Below are positions 44,274 to 52,722 of a DNA stretch of 64,000 bases, piece after piece (the stretch's first letter is position 1; each line of letters begins with the position of its first letter). Source of the DNA: Granulicella sibirica. GTDB lineage: Bacteria; Acidobacteriota; Terriglobia; Terriglobales; Acidobacteriaceae. Location of the stretch: contig NZ_RDSM01000001.1 of NCBI RefSeq assembly GCF_004115155.1, positions 1,488,001-1,552,000 on the forward strand, given 5' to 3'. The translations under genes were made by a program, and so were the position numbers. The notes beneath the pieces were generated by a model, which saw nothing but the letters and a program-made list of their open reading frames with translations, searched no databases and was not told where the DNA came from.

Positions 44274-45133
44274 TGGCTACCGCCAGCTATCCCCCCTTAC
44301 GCAAGAAGATTACGAACGTCGTCATGCTGACCATCACGGGCCTTTGCGCTCTCGCGGTCGTGTCGGTGCTGATCTTCATCCTTGGCTACCTCGTTGTGAA
44401 CGGGGCGCGCTCGCTGAGTTGGTCTTTCTTTACCAAGCTGCCGGTCCCCGTGGGCGAAGTCGGCGGCGGTATGGCGAACGCGATCATTGGCTCGGGCAAG
44501 CTGTTGATGATCGCAGCAGCGGTCGGTGTGCCGCTTGGCCTGCTCGGCGGCATCCACCTGGCGGAGTTCGCCGGTGGCGCCTTCTCGGCGATTGTCCGCT
44601 ATACGACCGATCTGCTGAACGGCGTGCCGTCGATCGTGATGGGCATATTCGTCTACACGCTGATCGTGCTGCCGATGCATCACTTTTCGACGCTGGCTGG
44701 CGGCGTCGCGCTGGGCATCATGATGATTCCGATCGCGCTCCGCAGCACGGAAGAGTTTCTGCGGGGTGTGCCGCGTTCACTGCGCGAGGGCGCGATGAGT
44801 CTGGGCGCAAGCAAGACGCAGACGATCTTCACCGTCATCATTCCGGCAGCGCTTCCCGGCATAGTGACCGGCATCATGCTGAACCTCGCCCGTGTTGCTG
44901 GCGAGACGGCCCCACTGCTCTTCACATCCTTCAACAACCAGTACTGGAGCCCGGGCTTCAACCAGCCCTCAGCCTCCCTTCCGGTGGTGATCTTCAACTA
45001 CGCGATCTCACCTTACGAAGACTGGCATCGGCAGGCATGGGCTGGTGGATTCGTCCTCCTGACGGCCGTCCTGTTGATCAACATTCTCGCTCGCCTGGTT
45101 CTCTCAAGGCGGACTCATCTTCCCCGCAGCTAA
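44273..45133 (+). CDS. pstA: Phosphate ABC transporter permease PstA
   Basis: 286 aa, partner permease with PstC. Helices such as MLTITGLCALAVVSVLIFIL and IIGSGKLLMIAAAVGVPLGL, the LLNGVPSIVMGIFVYTLIVL segment and the EAA loop VPRSLREGAMSLGASKTQTI are characteristic. The ATG overlaps the pstC stop. It is followed 26 bases later by pstB. Confidence 0.96.
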   Translation: MATASYPPLRKKITNVVMLTITGLCALAVVSVLIFILGYLVVNGARSLSWSFFTKLPVPVGEVGGGMANAIIGSGKLLMIAAAVGVPLGLLGGIHLAEFAGGAFSAIVRYTTDLLNGVPSIVMGIFVYTLIVLPMHHFSTLAGGVALGIMMIPIALRSTEEFLRGVPRSLREGAMSLGASKTQTIFTVIIPAALPGIVTGIMLNLARVAGETAPLLFTSFNNQYWSPGFNQPSASLPVVIFNYAISPYEDWHRQAWAGGFVLLTAVLLINILARLVLSRRTHLPRS

Positions 45134-45159
45134 GGCAAGGCGTACCTTAGGAGCAGCAC

Positions 45160-45996
45160 ATGGCAGCAGCCGCATTCAAACTCGGAGATTTCAGCAAGGT
45201 TCGGGACGAACGTTTCGGAGACGAACAGCTTTCCATCGTTCCTCCGCTGACGCCGCAGTTCACCGTCAACGACCTGAACTTCTTCTACGGAGATTTTCAA
45301 GCGCTGCACCACCTGAACATGAAGGTCCCGGCCGACAAGGTAACCGCACTCATCGGACCTTCGGGCTGCGGCAAGTCGACGTTCCTCCGGATCCTCAACC
45401 GCATGAGCGAGACCCTCCCCGGCACACGGGTCGAAGGTGAGATTCTGCTTGGCGATCAGGACCTCTTCAGCTTTCATCCCACCGCTCTTCGCCGCCGTGT
45501 CGGCATGGTCTTCCAGCGGCCGAATCCGTTTCCCAAGAGCATCTTCGATAACGTCGCTTACGGTGTCCGCATCAACCGCATGCTTCCGGCGAGCGAGATG
45601 AAGGATCGCGTCGAGCAGAGCCTTCGCCGCGCCGCGCTCTGGGAAGAGGTGAAGGACAAGCTCCACGTCTCGGCCCTGTCGCTCTCGGGCGGTCAGCAGC
45701 AGCGGCTTTGCATCGCGCGGTCACTTGCTGTCGAGCCTGAGGTTCTTCTGCTCGACGAGCCCTGCTCGGCGCTTGATCCGCTCGCCACCGCGAAGATCGA
45801 GGACCTTGTCTTCGAACTCAAGGGCACGTGCACGATCGTGATCGTGACGCACAACATGTTGCAGGCTGCGCGCGTCGCGGACTACGTGGGGTTCTTCCTC
45901 ACCGGCAAGCTGATCGAGTTCGAGGGTGCGCGCAAGATGTTTATGAACCCGACGAACAAGCAGACCGAGGACTACCTCACCGGCCGCTTCGGGTAA
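45160..45996 (+). CDS. pstB: Phosphate ABC transporter ATPase PstB
   Basis: 278 aa ATPase energising phosphate import. Walker [10 protein letters not shown] (about residues 63-71), Q-loop [19 protein letters not shown] (a PstB-specific segment), signature LSGGQQQRL and Walker [13 protein letters not shown], where Cys replaces the usual Thr in DEPTSALDP. About 20 extra residues precede the usual start. No phoU follows; the operon ends at the terminator at 46013. Confidence 0.96.
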   Translation: MAAAAFKLGDFSKVRDERFGDEQLSIVPPLTPQFTVNDLNFFYGDFQALHHLNMKVPADKVTALIGPSGCGKSTFLRILNRMSETLPGTRVEGEILLGDQDLFSFHPTALRRRVGMVFQRPNPFPKSIFDNVAYGVRINRMLPASEMKDRVEQSLRRAALWEEVKDKLHVSALSLSGGQQQRLCIARSLAVEPEVLLLDEPCSALDPLATAKIEDLVFELKGTCTIVIVTHNMLQAARVADYVGFFLTGKLIEFEGARKMFMNPTNKQTEDYLTGRFG

Positions 45997-46012
45997 AAAG
46001 AAGCTTATCAGC

Positions 46013-46051
46013 AAAAGCCCCTCCTCCAGATTGCCGGGGAGGGGCTTTTTT
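46013..46051. terminator. Terminator after pstB
   Basis: AAAAGCCCCTCC / GGAGGGGCTTTT forms a 12-bp stem with a 13-base loop and T-run, between pstB and the converging SDR gene; it can work both ways. Confidence 0.92.
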
Positions 46052-46062
46052 GCTGGATGCTT

Positions 46063-46839
46063 CTATCGAAGATTCACGTAGCCGCCATCGAGCGGGTAGT
46101 CCACACCCGTAATGAACGCCGCTTCATCCGAGCACAGGAACAGGGCCAGGTTCGCGACCTCGGCCGGCTGCCCCATGCGCCCGATCGGCTGAGCCGCGGA
46201 GAGAGTTGCGAAGACTTCCTCTTCGCGGCCGGCGTAATTGGCCGCCAGGTATCCGTCGACGAACGGCGTGTGTACCCGGGCGGGCGAGATCGCATTGCAT
46301 CGGATGTTCTTCTTCAGGTAGTCCTTCGCGATCGAGAACGTCATTGAGAGGACGGCTCCCTTGCTCATGGAGTAGGCGAACCGGTCGCTCAGACCGCAGG
46401 TGGCCGAGATGGAGGCCATGTTGAGGATAACGCCGCCGCCCTGCTTCACCATGCCGCCGATAATCGCCTTCGTGCAGTGATAGACGCTCTTCACGTTGAC
46501 GGAGAGCACCTTGTCCATGTCCTCGGCCGTGGTCGTCTCAACAGTGCCGATGGCTGCGACCCCCGCGTTATTGACGAGGACATCGATACGCCCCTCGGAG
46601 AGGAGCTTTGAGAAAACAGCATCCACCTCGGCCTGCTTTGCGACATTGCAGCCATGGGCGAAGGCGAGTCCGCCCGCGTCCTCGATAGTCTTCGTGGCGG
46701 CACTGGCCGCATCGAGGTTCAGGTCGACGATGTGCACCGTCGCTCCCGCGCCTGCCAGCGCCTGCGCGATCGCCAGACCGATTCCGCTTGCCCCACCTGT
46801 CACAATCGCCGAACGCCCATCGAGCCGAAACTTAGCCAC
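46063..46839 (-). CDS. SDR dehydrogenase, probable 2-keto-3-deoxy-L-fuconate dehydrogenase
   Basis: 258 aa from GTG 46839 (GAGAGGTGGC upstream); an open frame continues upstream to 47529 but overlaps the divergent gene and is not real. Motifs: TGGASGIG, NNAG, NMASISAT with Ser, and FAYSMSKGAV with Tyr/Lys, then NAISPARVHTPF and the closing GVDYPLDGGYVNLR. This end pattern is typical of 2-keto-3-deoxy-L-fuconate and L-fucose-pathway SDRs. Divergent from the FAH-hydrolase and fuconate dehydratase genes, it would perform the NAD+-dependent oxidation giving 2,4-diketo-3-deoxy-L-fuconate. Confidence 0.85.
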   Translation of the reverse strand: MAKFRLDGRSAIVTGGASGIGLAIAQALAGAGATVHIVDLNLDAASAATKTIEDAGGLAFAHGCNVAKQAEVDAVFSKLLSEGRIDVLVNNAGVAAIGTVETTTAEDMDKVLSVNVKSVYHCTKAIIGGMVKQGGGVILNMASISATCGLSDRFAYSMSKGAVLSMTFSIAKDYLKKNIRCNAISPARVHTPFVDGYLAANYAGREEEVFATLSAAQPIGRMGQPAEVANLALFLCSDEAAFITGVDYPLDGGYVNLR

Positions 46840-46868
46840 GCCACCTCTCCCTGTTGAAGTACCAAGCG

Positions 46869-46892
46869 ATTGTATCGCCCGCCCCATACAAT
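46869..46892. promoter_or_regulatory. Inverted repeat in the L-fuconate divergon
   Basis: ATTGTAT and ATACAAT are perfect 7-base arms separated by 10 bases, midway between the divergent SDR and FAH genes. ACC and GGT further out extend the symmetry. It is a candidate operator for joint control of both units, in the style of a GntR- or LacI-type repressor. Confidence 0.5.
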
Positions 46893-46935
46893 GGTCCGAG
46901 ACTCGCTCACACGCCGAGTCCACAGGAGATGATGG

Positions 46936-47790
46936 ATGCGCCTTGTAAGCTACGAGTCGAACGGAACCGTCTGTGCGGGACTTCAGTCCGCCTCGCTCGA
47001 CACGATCTACCCCCTCGCCCGCCTTGGATACCCCGACACCCTTGCGTTTCTGACCGCAGGCGCTGAAGCCTGGGAAGCAGCCGAAAAGGCCTCCGCCTCC
47101 GCGACGAACCTGATCCAGGTAGCCGAAGCGACGCTGCTCGCTCCCATCGCGCGTCCCGGCAAGTTCCTCTGCATCGGCCTGAACTATAAGGACCACGCCG
47201 AAGAGTCGAACATGGCTCTGCCCAAGACGCCGGTCGTCTTCACCAAGTTCAACAACTCGATCGTCGGCCAGGGCGCGACGGTAATCCTGCCTAAGCTCAG
47301 TACGCAGCCCGATTATGAGGCGGAACTCGCCATCGTGATCGGCAAGCGCGGCCGGAACATCGCTCCCACGGACTGGGAGGAGTACGTCTTCGGCTACACC
47401 ATCGTGAACGACGTGAGCGCGCGCGATGTGCAGATGGCAACCACCCAGTGGAGCCTCGGCAAGAGCTTCGACACCTTCGGCCCCATGGGCCCGGCCATCG
47501 TCTCGAAGGACGAGATTACCGACCCGCACAAGCTCTTCATCCGGCTCTCCATCGACGGCGAGATGCTTCAGGACTCAAACACCGATCAACTCGTCTTCAA
47601 AGCGCCCGACCTCATCGCATATCTCTCGTCCATCATGACGCTCGAACCGGGCGACATGATCAGCACAGGAACCCCTGCCGGAGTCGGCCTCGGGCGCAAG
47701 CCACAGCGCTGGATGAAGCCCGGCGAGACCATGACGATCGAGATCGAAGGCATCGGCTCACTCACCAACCCCATCGCGGCCGAAGCCTAA
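46936..47790 (+). CDS. FAH-family 2,4-diketo-3-deoxy-L-fuconate hydrolase
   Basis: 284 aa, ATG 46936 with CAGGAG. The fumarylacetoacetate hydrolase fold is clear: GKFLCIGLNYKDHAEESNM, LSTQPDYEAELAIVIGKRGR (metal-binding Glu), YVFGYTIVNDVSARDVQ, SFDTFGPMGPAIVSKDEI and LEPGDMISTGTPAGVGLGRK. In this cluster it should cleave 2,4-diketo-3-deoxy-L-fuconate to pyruvate and L-lactate, last step of the non-phosphorylated L-fucose route. Other FAH substrates are possible; the assignment rests on its place beside fuconate dehydratase. Confidence 0.9.
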   Translation: MRLVSYESNGTVCAGLQSASLDTIYPLARLGYPDTLAFLTAGAEAWEAAEKASASATNLIQVAEATLLAPIARPGKFLCIGLNYKDHAEESNMALPKTPVVFTKFNNSIVGQGATVILPKLSTQPDYEAELAIVIGKRGRNIAPTDWEEYVFGYTIVNDVSARDVQMATTQWSLGKSFDTFGPMGPAIVSKDEITDPHKLFIRLSIDGEMLQDSNTDQLVFKAPDLIAYLSSIMTLEPGDMISTGTPAGVGLGRKPQRWMKPGETMTIEIEGIGSLTNPIAAEA

Positions 47791-47804
47791 GGAGAACGAC
47801 TGCC

Positions 47805-49115
47805 TTGAGTGAAGTCCTCATCACCCGCGCACGCGTCATCGACCTCCGCTTTCCCACCTCTCGCGAGAGCATCGGCTCCGATGCCGTCAACAAGGATCCC
47901 GACTACTCCGCCGCCTACTGTGTGCTCGAAACCAATGCCGGGTTCGAGGGGCACGGGCTAACGTTCACTCTCGGGCGAGGCACCGACCTCGTCGTCGGGG
48001 CGCTCGAGTTTCTCTCGACGCTCGCTGTAGGCCGCACTCTCTCCTCGATCACGGAGAACTTCGGCGCCTTCGCCCGCCTACTCACGGACGAGAACCAGTT
48101 CCGCTGGCTCGGCCCGGAGAAGGGCGTCATCCAACTCGCCGCTGCTGCGCTCTTGAATGCCCTTTGGGACCTGTATGGGCGGGTCGAGAAGAAGCCCGTG
48201 TGGCAGCTTCTCGGCGACATGGAGCCAGAGCAGATTCTCTCTGCGATTGACTTCCGCTACATCGACGATGCGCTTCCGCGCGACTGGGCTCGCGAGCTTC
48301 TGGAAGAGAGTCGCAGGGGCTACGCCGAGCGGCTCGATCTTCTCGACCGCGACGGCTTCCCGGCTTACACCACCTCGGCAGGTTGGTTCGGCTTCAGCGA
48401 CGAGAAGATCCAGCGGCTCTGCCGGGAGGGACTCGCGGATGGCTGGACGCACTTCAAGCTCAAGGTAGGCGGCAACCCTGCCGACGACCTCCGGCGCGGG
48501 CGTCTTATGCGCGAGGCAATCGGCCCGGATAACTTCCTGATGGTCGACGCGAACCAGAAATGGGGTGTCGAGGAAGCCATCGCACGCACACGCGAGCTGG
48601 CCGAACTCAAGCCATGGTGGATGGAGGAGCCGACCAGCCCCGACGACATCCTCGGCCACGCGCGGATTCGGCGCGAGTCCGGCGTGCGTATCGCGACAGG
48701 CGAGCACTGCCACAACCGCATCATGTTCAAGCAGCTCTTTCAGGCGGGCGCGATCGACGTCTGCCAGATCGATAGCTGCCGCGTGGCGAGCGTCAACGAG
48801 AACCTCGCGATCATCCTCATGGCGGCAAAGTTCGGTGTCCCGGTGTGTCCGCACGCAGGAGGCGTTGGGCTGTGTGAGTACGTCCAGCACCTCTCGGCAT
48901 TCGACTTCCTGCGCGTCGGGCAGACGATGAAGGATCGGGTGATCGAGTACGTGGGACACCTGCATGAGCACTTCCTCTACCCGGTGCGGATTCGCCAAGG
49001 CCGCTACTTGCTGCCCCACGACCACGGCTACAGCATTGAAATCTTCCAGGAGTCTCTCGACCGTTTTGCCTTCCCCGATGGTCAGTTCTGGAAGGAAGAC
49101 CGAGAACAGAAGTAA
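47805..49115 (+). CDS. L-fuconate dehydratase
   Basis: 436 aa from TTG 47805 with AAGGAG upstream. Enolase-superfamily enzyme removing water from L-fuconate. It matches the family end to end: IDLRFPTSRESIGSDAVNKD, PDYSAAYCVLETNAGFEGHG, LTFTLGRGTDLVVGALE, FKLKVGGNPADDLRRGRLMR (with the KxK base), VDANQKWG and WMEEPTSPDD (metal ligands), IATGEHCHNRIMFKQLFQAG and CPHAGGVGLCEYVQHLSAFD with the catalytic His. It is 14 bases after the FAH gene. Length 436 is the usual size. Confidence 0.94.
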   Translation: MSEVLITRARVIDLRFPTSRESIGSDAVNKDPDYSAAYCVLETNAGFEGHGLTFTLGRGTDLVVGALEFLSTLAVGRTLSSITENFGAFARLLTDENQFRWLGPEKGVIQLAAAALLNALWDLYGRVEKKPVWQLLGDMEPEQILSAIDFRYIDDALPRDWARELLEESRRGYAERLDLLDRDGFPAYTTSAGWFGFSDEKIQRLCREGLADGWTHFKLKVGGNPADDLRRGRLMREAIGPDNFLMVDANQKWGVEEAIARTRELAELKPWWMEEPTSPDDILGHARIRRESGVRIATGEHCHNRIMFKQLFQAGAIDVCQIDSCRVASVNENLAIILMAAKFGVPVCPHAGGVGLCEYVQHLSAFDFLRVGQTMKDRVIEYVGHLHEHFLYPVRIRQGRYLLPHDHGYSIEIFQESLDRFAFPDGQFWKEDREQK

Positions 49116-49172
49116 GCATTGCCGCTACAAGGGGCTCCATGGCGTCGATTCAGATGCCTGGGGCTTGGTGCT

Positions 49173-50315
49173 TTAGCGAGCGATCGCGCGTACGTCGTCT
49201 ACTCCGTTACGCACCGCGCTCACCACGTCGCGGATCTCGTCGAGCGTGGTTCCCTCGGTCAGAGTAAAGCGCACCGCCGTCTGCGCGACTGCTGGCTCGA
49301 CGCCCATGGCTACGAGAACATGTGACGGCTCGTCACTTCCCGCCGCACAGGCCGAGCCGCTCGAACAAACGATGCCGCGTTCTTCAAGGTAGAGAAGGAC
49401 TGCTTCACCACTCGTGCCAGGGAAGCAAAAGGAGGCGCTTCCTGGCAAACGCTTCTGCGGGTGCCCGGTAAGGATTGCCGTCGGGACGGCCGACAGCACA
49501 CCATGGATGAGCTCATCGCGAACCTCGGTGAGACGCGCCATGCGCTCCGCTCGATCCTGCGAGGCCAGACGAAGAGCGGTCGCGAGTCCTACGGCTCCCG
49601 CGACATTCTCCGTGCCAGACCGCTTGCCGCGCTCCTGTCCGCCGCCGTGCATCACCGGCTCAAGCTGAAGGCGTCCCTTGGCGAAGAGCACACCGATTCC
49701 TTTCGGAGCCCCGATCTTGTGGCCTGAGAGACTGAGCGCGTCCACGCCGAGGGTTGCGATGTTGAGGTCCAGCGCGCCCGCGCCCTGCACTGCATCCGTA
49801 TGCGCCGGGACCCCGAGCTTACGGGCAACCGCCGCGATCTCCGCGATGGGCTGGATCGTGCCGACCTCATTGTTCGCCAGCATTACGGTGACGAGGGTGG
49901 TGTCTGGGCGAATCGCGGCAGAGACCTGTCCGAGGTCCACCATGCCGTATCGATCGACGGAAAGGATGGTGATTTCGAAGCCATGGATGCGCTGGAGGTA
50001 GTCGCAGGATTCGAGCACCGCCTCATGTTCGATCGCGGTCGTGACGATGTGCTTTCCGCGCGGCTGCGCGAGAGCGATTCCCTTGATCGCGAGGTTGTCA
50101 GCTTCGGTACCGCCGCCAGTGAAGGTGACCTCACTCGCACGGCAGCCCAGGTCTTTCGCGACAGAAGCCCGGGCCACAGCTAACGCGTCCGCTGCTGACT
50201 TTCCCAGAGTGTGATGGCTTGAGGGGTTGCCGAACTCGCCCGTGAGATAGGGCCACATCGCCTCGAGCACCTCCCGCCGCACCGCTGTCGTGGCCGCTGC
50301 GTCGAGGTAGATCAC
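49173..50315 (-). CDS. Cysteine desulfurase NifS/IscS type, NAD-operon linked
   Basis: 380 aa, pyridoxal-phosphate enzyme that delivers sulfur for Fe-S clusters. Motifs: MIYLDAAATTAVRREVLEAM, EFGNPSSHHTLGKSAADAL, VTFTGGGTEADNLAIKG, ITTAIEHEAVL-like VTTAIEHEAVLESCDYLQ, LSGHKIGAPKGIGVLFAKG with the PLP lysine, and GIVCSSGSACAAGSDEPSHV with the active Cys. It overlaps nadC by 4 bases and ends the nadA-nadB-nadC operon. NadA holds a [4Fe-4S] cluster, so this enzyme probably supplies it, as NadS/NifS does next to nad genes in Bacillus. Confidence 0.92.
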   Translation of the reverse strand: MIYLDAAATTAVRREVLEAMWPYLTGEFGNPSSHHTLGKSAADALAVARASVAKDLGCRASEVTFTGGGTEADNLAIKGIALAQPRGKHIVTTAIEHEAVLESCDYLQRIHGFEITILSVDRYGMVDLGQVSAAIRPDTTLVTVMLANNEVGTIQPIAEIAAVARKLGVPAHTDAVQGAGALDLNIATLGVDALSLSGHKIGAPKGIGVLFAKGRLQLEPVMHGGGQERGKRSGTENVAGAVGLATALRLASQDRAERMARLTEVRDELIHGVLSAVPTAILTGHPQKRLPGSASFCFPGTSGEAVLLYLEERGIVCSSGSACAAGSDEPSHVLVAMGVEPAVAQTAVRFTLTEGTTLDEIRDVVSAVRNGVDDVRAIAR

Positions 50316-51196
50316 GCTCCCGCCTTCACATCCATATCGAGGCCGAGATCGAGCGAGCGCACGCTGTGGGTCAGCGCGCCGACGGAGATCACATCGACGC
50401 CCGTGCGTGCGATGGCACTCACTGTCTCGAGCGACACGCCCCCGCTCGCCTCAACCAGTGCGCGGCCAGCAATCTGTTTCACACCCTGTGCGAGGTCTTC
50501 GATGGAGAAGTTGTCGAGCATGATCGTGTCGACCTTGGCAGCGAGGACCTCTTCGATCTGGTCCATGCGGTCGACCTCGACCTCCATGTGAATGGTATGC
50601 GGCAGAGCCTTGCGCGCCTCGATCAGCGCCTCGGTAAGCGACAGACCGCTCTCCCGGATGACCGCGAGATGGTTGTCCTTGGCCATGACCGCGTCCGAGA
50701 GCGAGAAGCGGTGGTTGATCCCGCCGCCGCATCGGACGGCATATCGTTCGATCAGCCGCAGACCAGGGGTGGTCTTGCGTGTGTCGACAATCCGCGCGGA
50801 AGTCCCCGCAATTTCAGCCACGTACTTGGCGGTCAGCGTAGCAATGCCCGACATTCTCTGTACGAAGTTGAGGGCTACGCGTTCACCTTGGAGCACGCCG
50901 CGCGCAGGCCCAGAAACCTCAGCCAGCACTGTGCCCTTTGCAAACATCTCCCCGTCCTCAACGAGCAGTGTCACTTTGATAGCAGGATCCGTGAACCGCA
51001 TCCCCGCCGCGAATACGTTACTGCCGCTCATCACGCCTGGTTCGCGCGCCACAAGCTGCGCCTCGGCAATAGCAGACTCCGGCACAAGCACCTGCGAGGT
51101 GAGGTCTCCCCACGGGGCATCCTCATCGAGGGCCATCCGGACGACGCGCTCGATGGCACTCGGGGCGAGCGGCATCAGCCCCGGCCGTTTCAGCAT
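50312..51196 (-). CDS. nadC: Nicotinate-nucleotide pyrophosphorylase (carboxylating)
   Basis: 294 aa. Converts quinolinate and PRPP to nicotinate mononucleotide. Recognisable parts: LDEDAPWGDLTSQVLVP, GVLQGERVALNFVQRMSGIA, ARIVDTRKTTPGLRLIERYA, VRCGGGINHRFSLSDAVMAK, IHMEVEVDRMDQIEEVLAA and ASGGVSLETVSAIARTGVDV. Overlaps nadB by 7 bases and the desulfurase by 4. Confidence 0.96.
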   Translation of the reverse strand: MLKRPGLMPLAPSAIERVVRMALDEDAPWGDLTSQVLVPESAIAEAQLVAREPGVMSGSNVFAAGMRFTDPAIKVTLLVEDGEMFAKGTVLAEVSGPARGVLQGERVALNFVQRMSGIATLTAKYVAEIAGTSARIVDTRKTTPGLRLIERYAVRCGGGINHRFSLSDAVMAKDNHLAVIRESGLSLTEALIEARKALPHTIHMEVEVDRMDQIEEVLAAKVDTIMLDNFSIEDLAQGVKQIAGRALVEASGGVSLETVSAIARTGVDVISVGALTHSVRSLDLGLDMDVKAGA

Positions 51197-52722
51197 AGGA
51201 CCGGAACCTCTTTCGCGAACGCGAGCTGATGCGCGAAGGCACGCGAGGTCTCGGTGTAGTCGGGACGGTAGTGAGCGCCGCGAGACTCCTTGCGGGCGCT
51301 CGCCGCCGCAACCATCACACGGGCTAGCGTCAGCAGGTTCGCATCCTCGAGCTCGGGAACGCTGCGCCCAGCGGCCCGCCAGCCGGCGAGCTCATCCGCG
51401 GCCTCGGCCAGACCTTCACCATTGCGGAAGATTCCGACTGACTTCCACATCAGCTCCTGCAGGCGAAGACGATTCACTGGTTCGGCGGATATCTCTTCCT
51501 CGAGAGGCGCCGCAGCAATCTCAACCTCCTGGCCACACCCAAGTGACTCGGCTGCGGGAGAGTCCGCAACCACAACCTCAGCGCAACGCCACGCAAAGAC
51601 CAGGCTTTCCAGCAGAGAGTTCGACGCCAGCCGGTTCGCCCCGTGCACGCCGGTACAAGCCGTCTCGCCGACCGCGAAGAGGCCGGGCAGCGAAGTGCGG
51701 CCCCAGACGTCGGTGCGAATGCCGCCCATCCAGTAGTGCGCGGCAGGGGTTACGGGGATCGGGTTGTGGCCCCAGTCCATTCCATAAGCCTTGCAGGCCC
51801 GATCGATGGTGGGAAAGCGCTCGGCCAGGAACTCAGCTCCAAGGGCGGTGGCGTCGAGCAGGACCGGCTTGCCATCCTGGCGAGCCATCTGCATCGCGAT
51901 GCCACGTGAGACGACATCGCGTGGGGCAAGCTCGCCTCCGGGATGCACGTCGAACATGAAGCGCCGCCCCGTCACATCCCGCAGGACAGCTCCATCGCCC
52001 CGGACCGCTTCGGAGATGAGGAAGTTTCCACCAACTGCGAGCGCCGTCGGGTGGAACTGATAGAACTCGACATCGGCAACCTGCGCCCCGGCGCGGAGGG
52101 CGATCGCAACGCCGTCGCCGGTCGCGACCTTCGGGTTTGTGGTGTGGGTGTAGAGCTGGCCCGCGCCTCCACTCGCCAGCACAACCGAGGAGGCATCGAG
52201 TTGCCGGAAGCCATGGTCATGGTCGAGAACTTCGAGGCCAACGACCCTGCCGCCTTCGATCAGAATCTCTTTCGCGAAGGTGTGTTCGAGCACGGTGATG
52301 TTGGCCTGACGGACGGCTGTGATCAGAGCAAGTTCGATCGCGTTGCCAGTAGCGTCCCCGCCCGCGTGAAGCACACGGGCATGCGAGTGCGCCGCCTCCA
52401 TGCCCCGGGCAAGCTCACCGTTCTTCCTGTCGAACTCGACGCCGAGCCGGATCAGATCGCGAATCCGTTGCGGACCTTCGGAGCAGAGGATTTCTACGGC
52501 TTCGCGACAGTTTAGGTCAGCCCCGGCGCGCAGCGTATCGGCAACGTGCTCCGCGACCGAATCGTCGTCGGTCATCGCGGCAGCAATGCCCCCCTGGGCA
52601 TACCGCGTATTGCTGTCCTGCAACTCGGCCTTGGTTACGAGAGTGACGGAGTGCTTTCGGCTGATCTCGAGCGCCGCGATGAGGCCGGCGATGCCACTGC
52701 CAACGACGATGACGCGGCTCAA
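51190..52722 (-). CDS. nadB: L-aspartate oxidase
   Basis: 510 aa FAD enzyme oxidising aspartate to iminoaspartate, which NadA condenses with dihydroxyacetone phosphate. FAD motif VVGSGIAGLIAALEISRKHS; then TRYAQGGIAAAMTDDDSVAE, ASVVLASGGAGQLYTHTTNP, ATGDGVAIALRAGAQVADVE, FYQFHPTALAVGGNFLISEA and VRGDGAVLRDVTGRRFM, all NadB/succinate-dehydrogenase-like. Translation starts inside the nadA stop (ATGA). Confidence 0.97.
   Translation of the reverse strand: MSRVIVVGSGIAGLIAALEISRKHSVTLVTKAELQDSNTRYAQGGIAAAMTDDDSVAEHVADTLRAGADLNCREAVEILCSEGPQRIRDLIRLGVEFDRKNGELARGMEAAHSHARVLHAGGDATGNAIELALITAVRQANITVLEHTFAKEILIEGGRVVGLEVLDHDHGFRQLDASSVVLASGGAGQLYTHTTNPKVATGDGVAIALRAGAQVADVEFYQFHPTALAVGGNFLISEAVRGDGAVLRDVTGRRFMFDVHPGGELAPRDVVSRGIAMQMARQDGKPVLLDATALGAEFLAERFPTIDRACKAYGMDWGHNPIPVTPAAHYWMGGIRTDVWGRTSLPGLFAVGETACTGVHGANRLASNSLLESLVFAWRCAEVVVADSPAAESLGCGQEVEIAAAPLEEEISAEPVNRLRLQELMWKSVGIFRNGEGLAEAADELAGWRAAGRSVPELEDANLLTLARVMVAAASARKESRGAHYRPDYTETSRAFAHQLAFAKEVPVLC

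Noticed and set aside
46840..47529. N-terminal extension of the SDR gene on the minus strand
   Set aside because: It runs antisense through the FAH hydrolase gene; the SDR motif begins right after GTG 46839, which has its own ribosome site.
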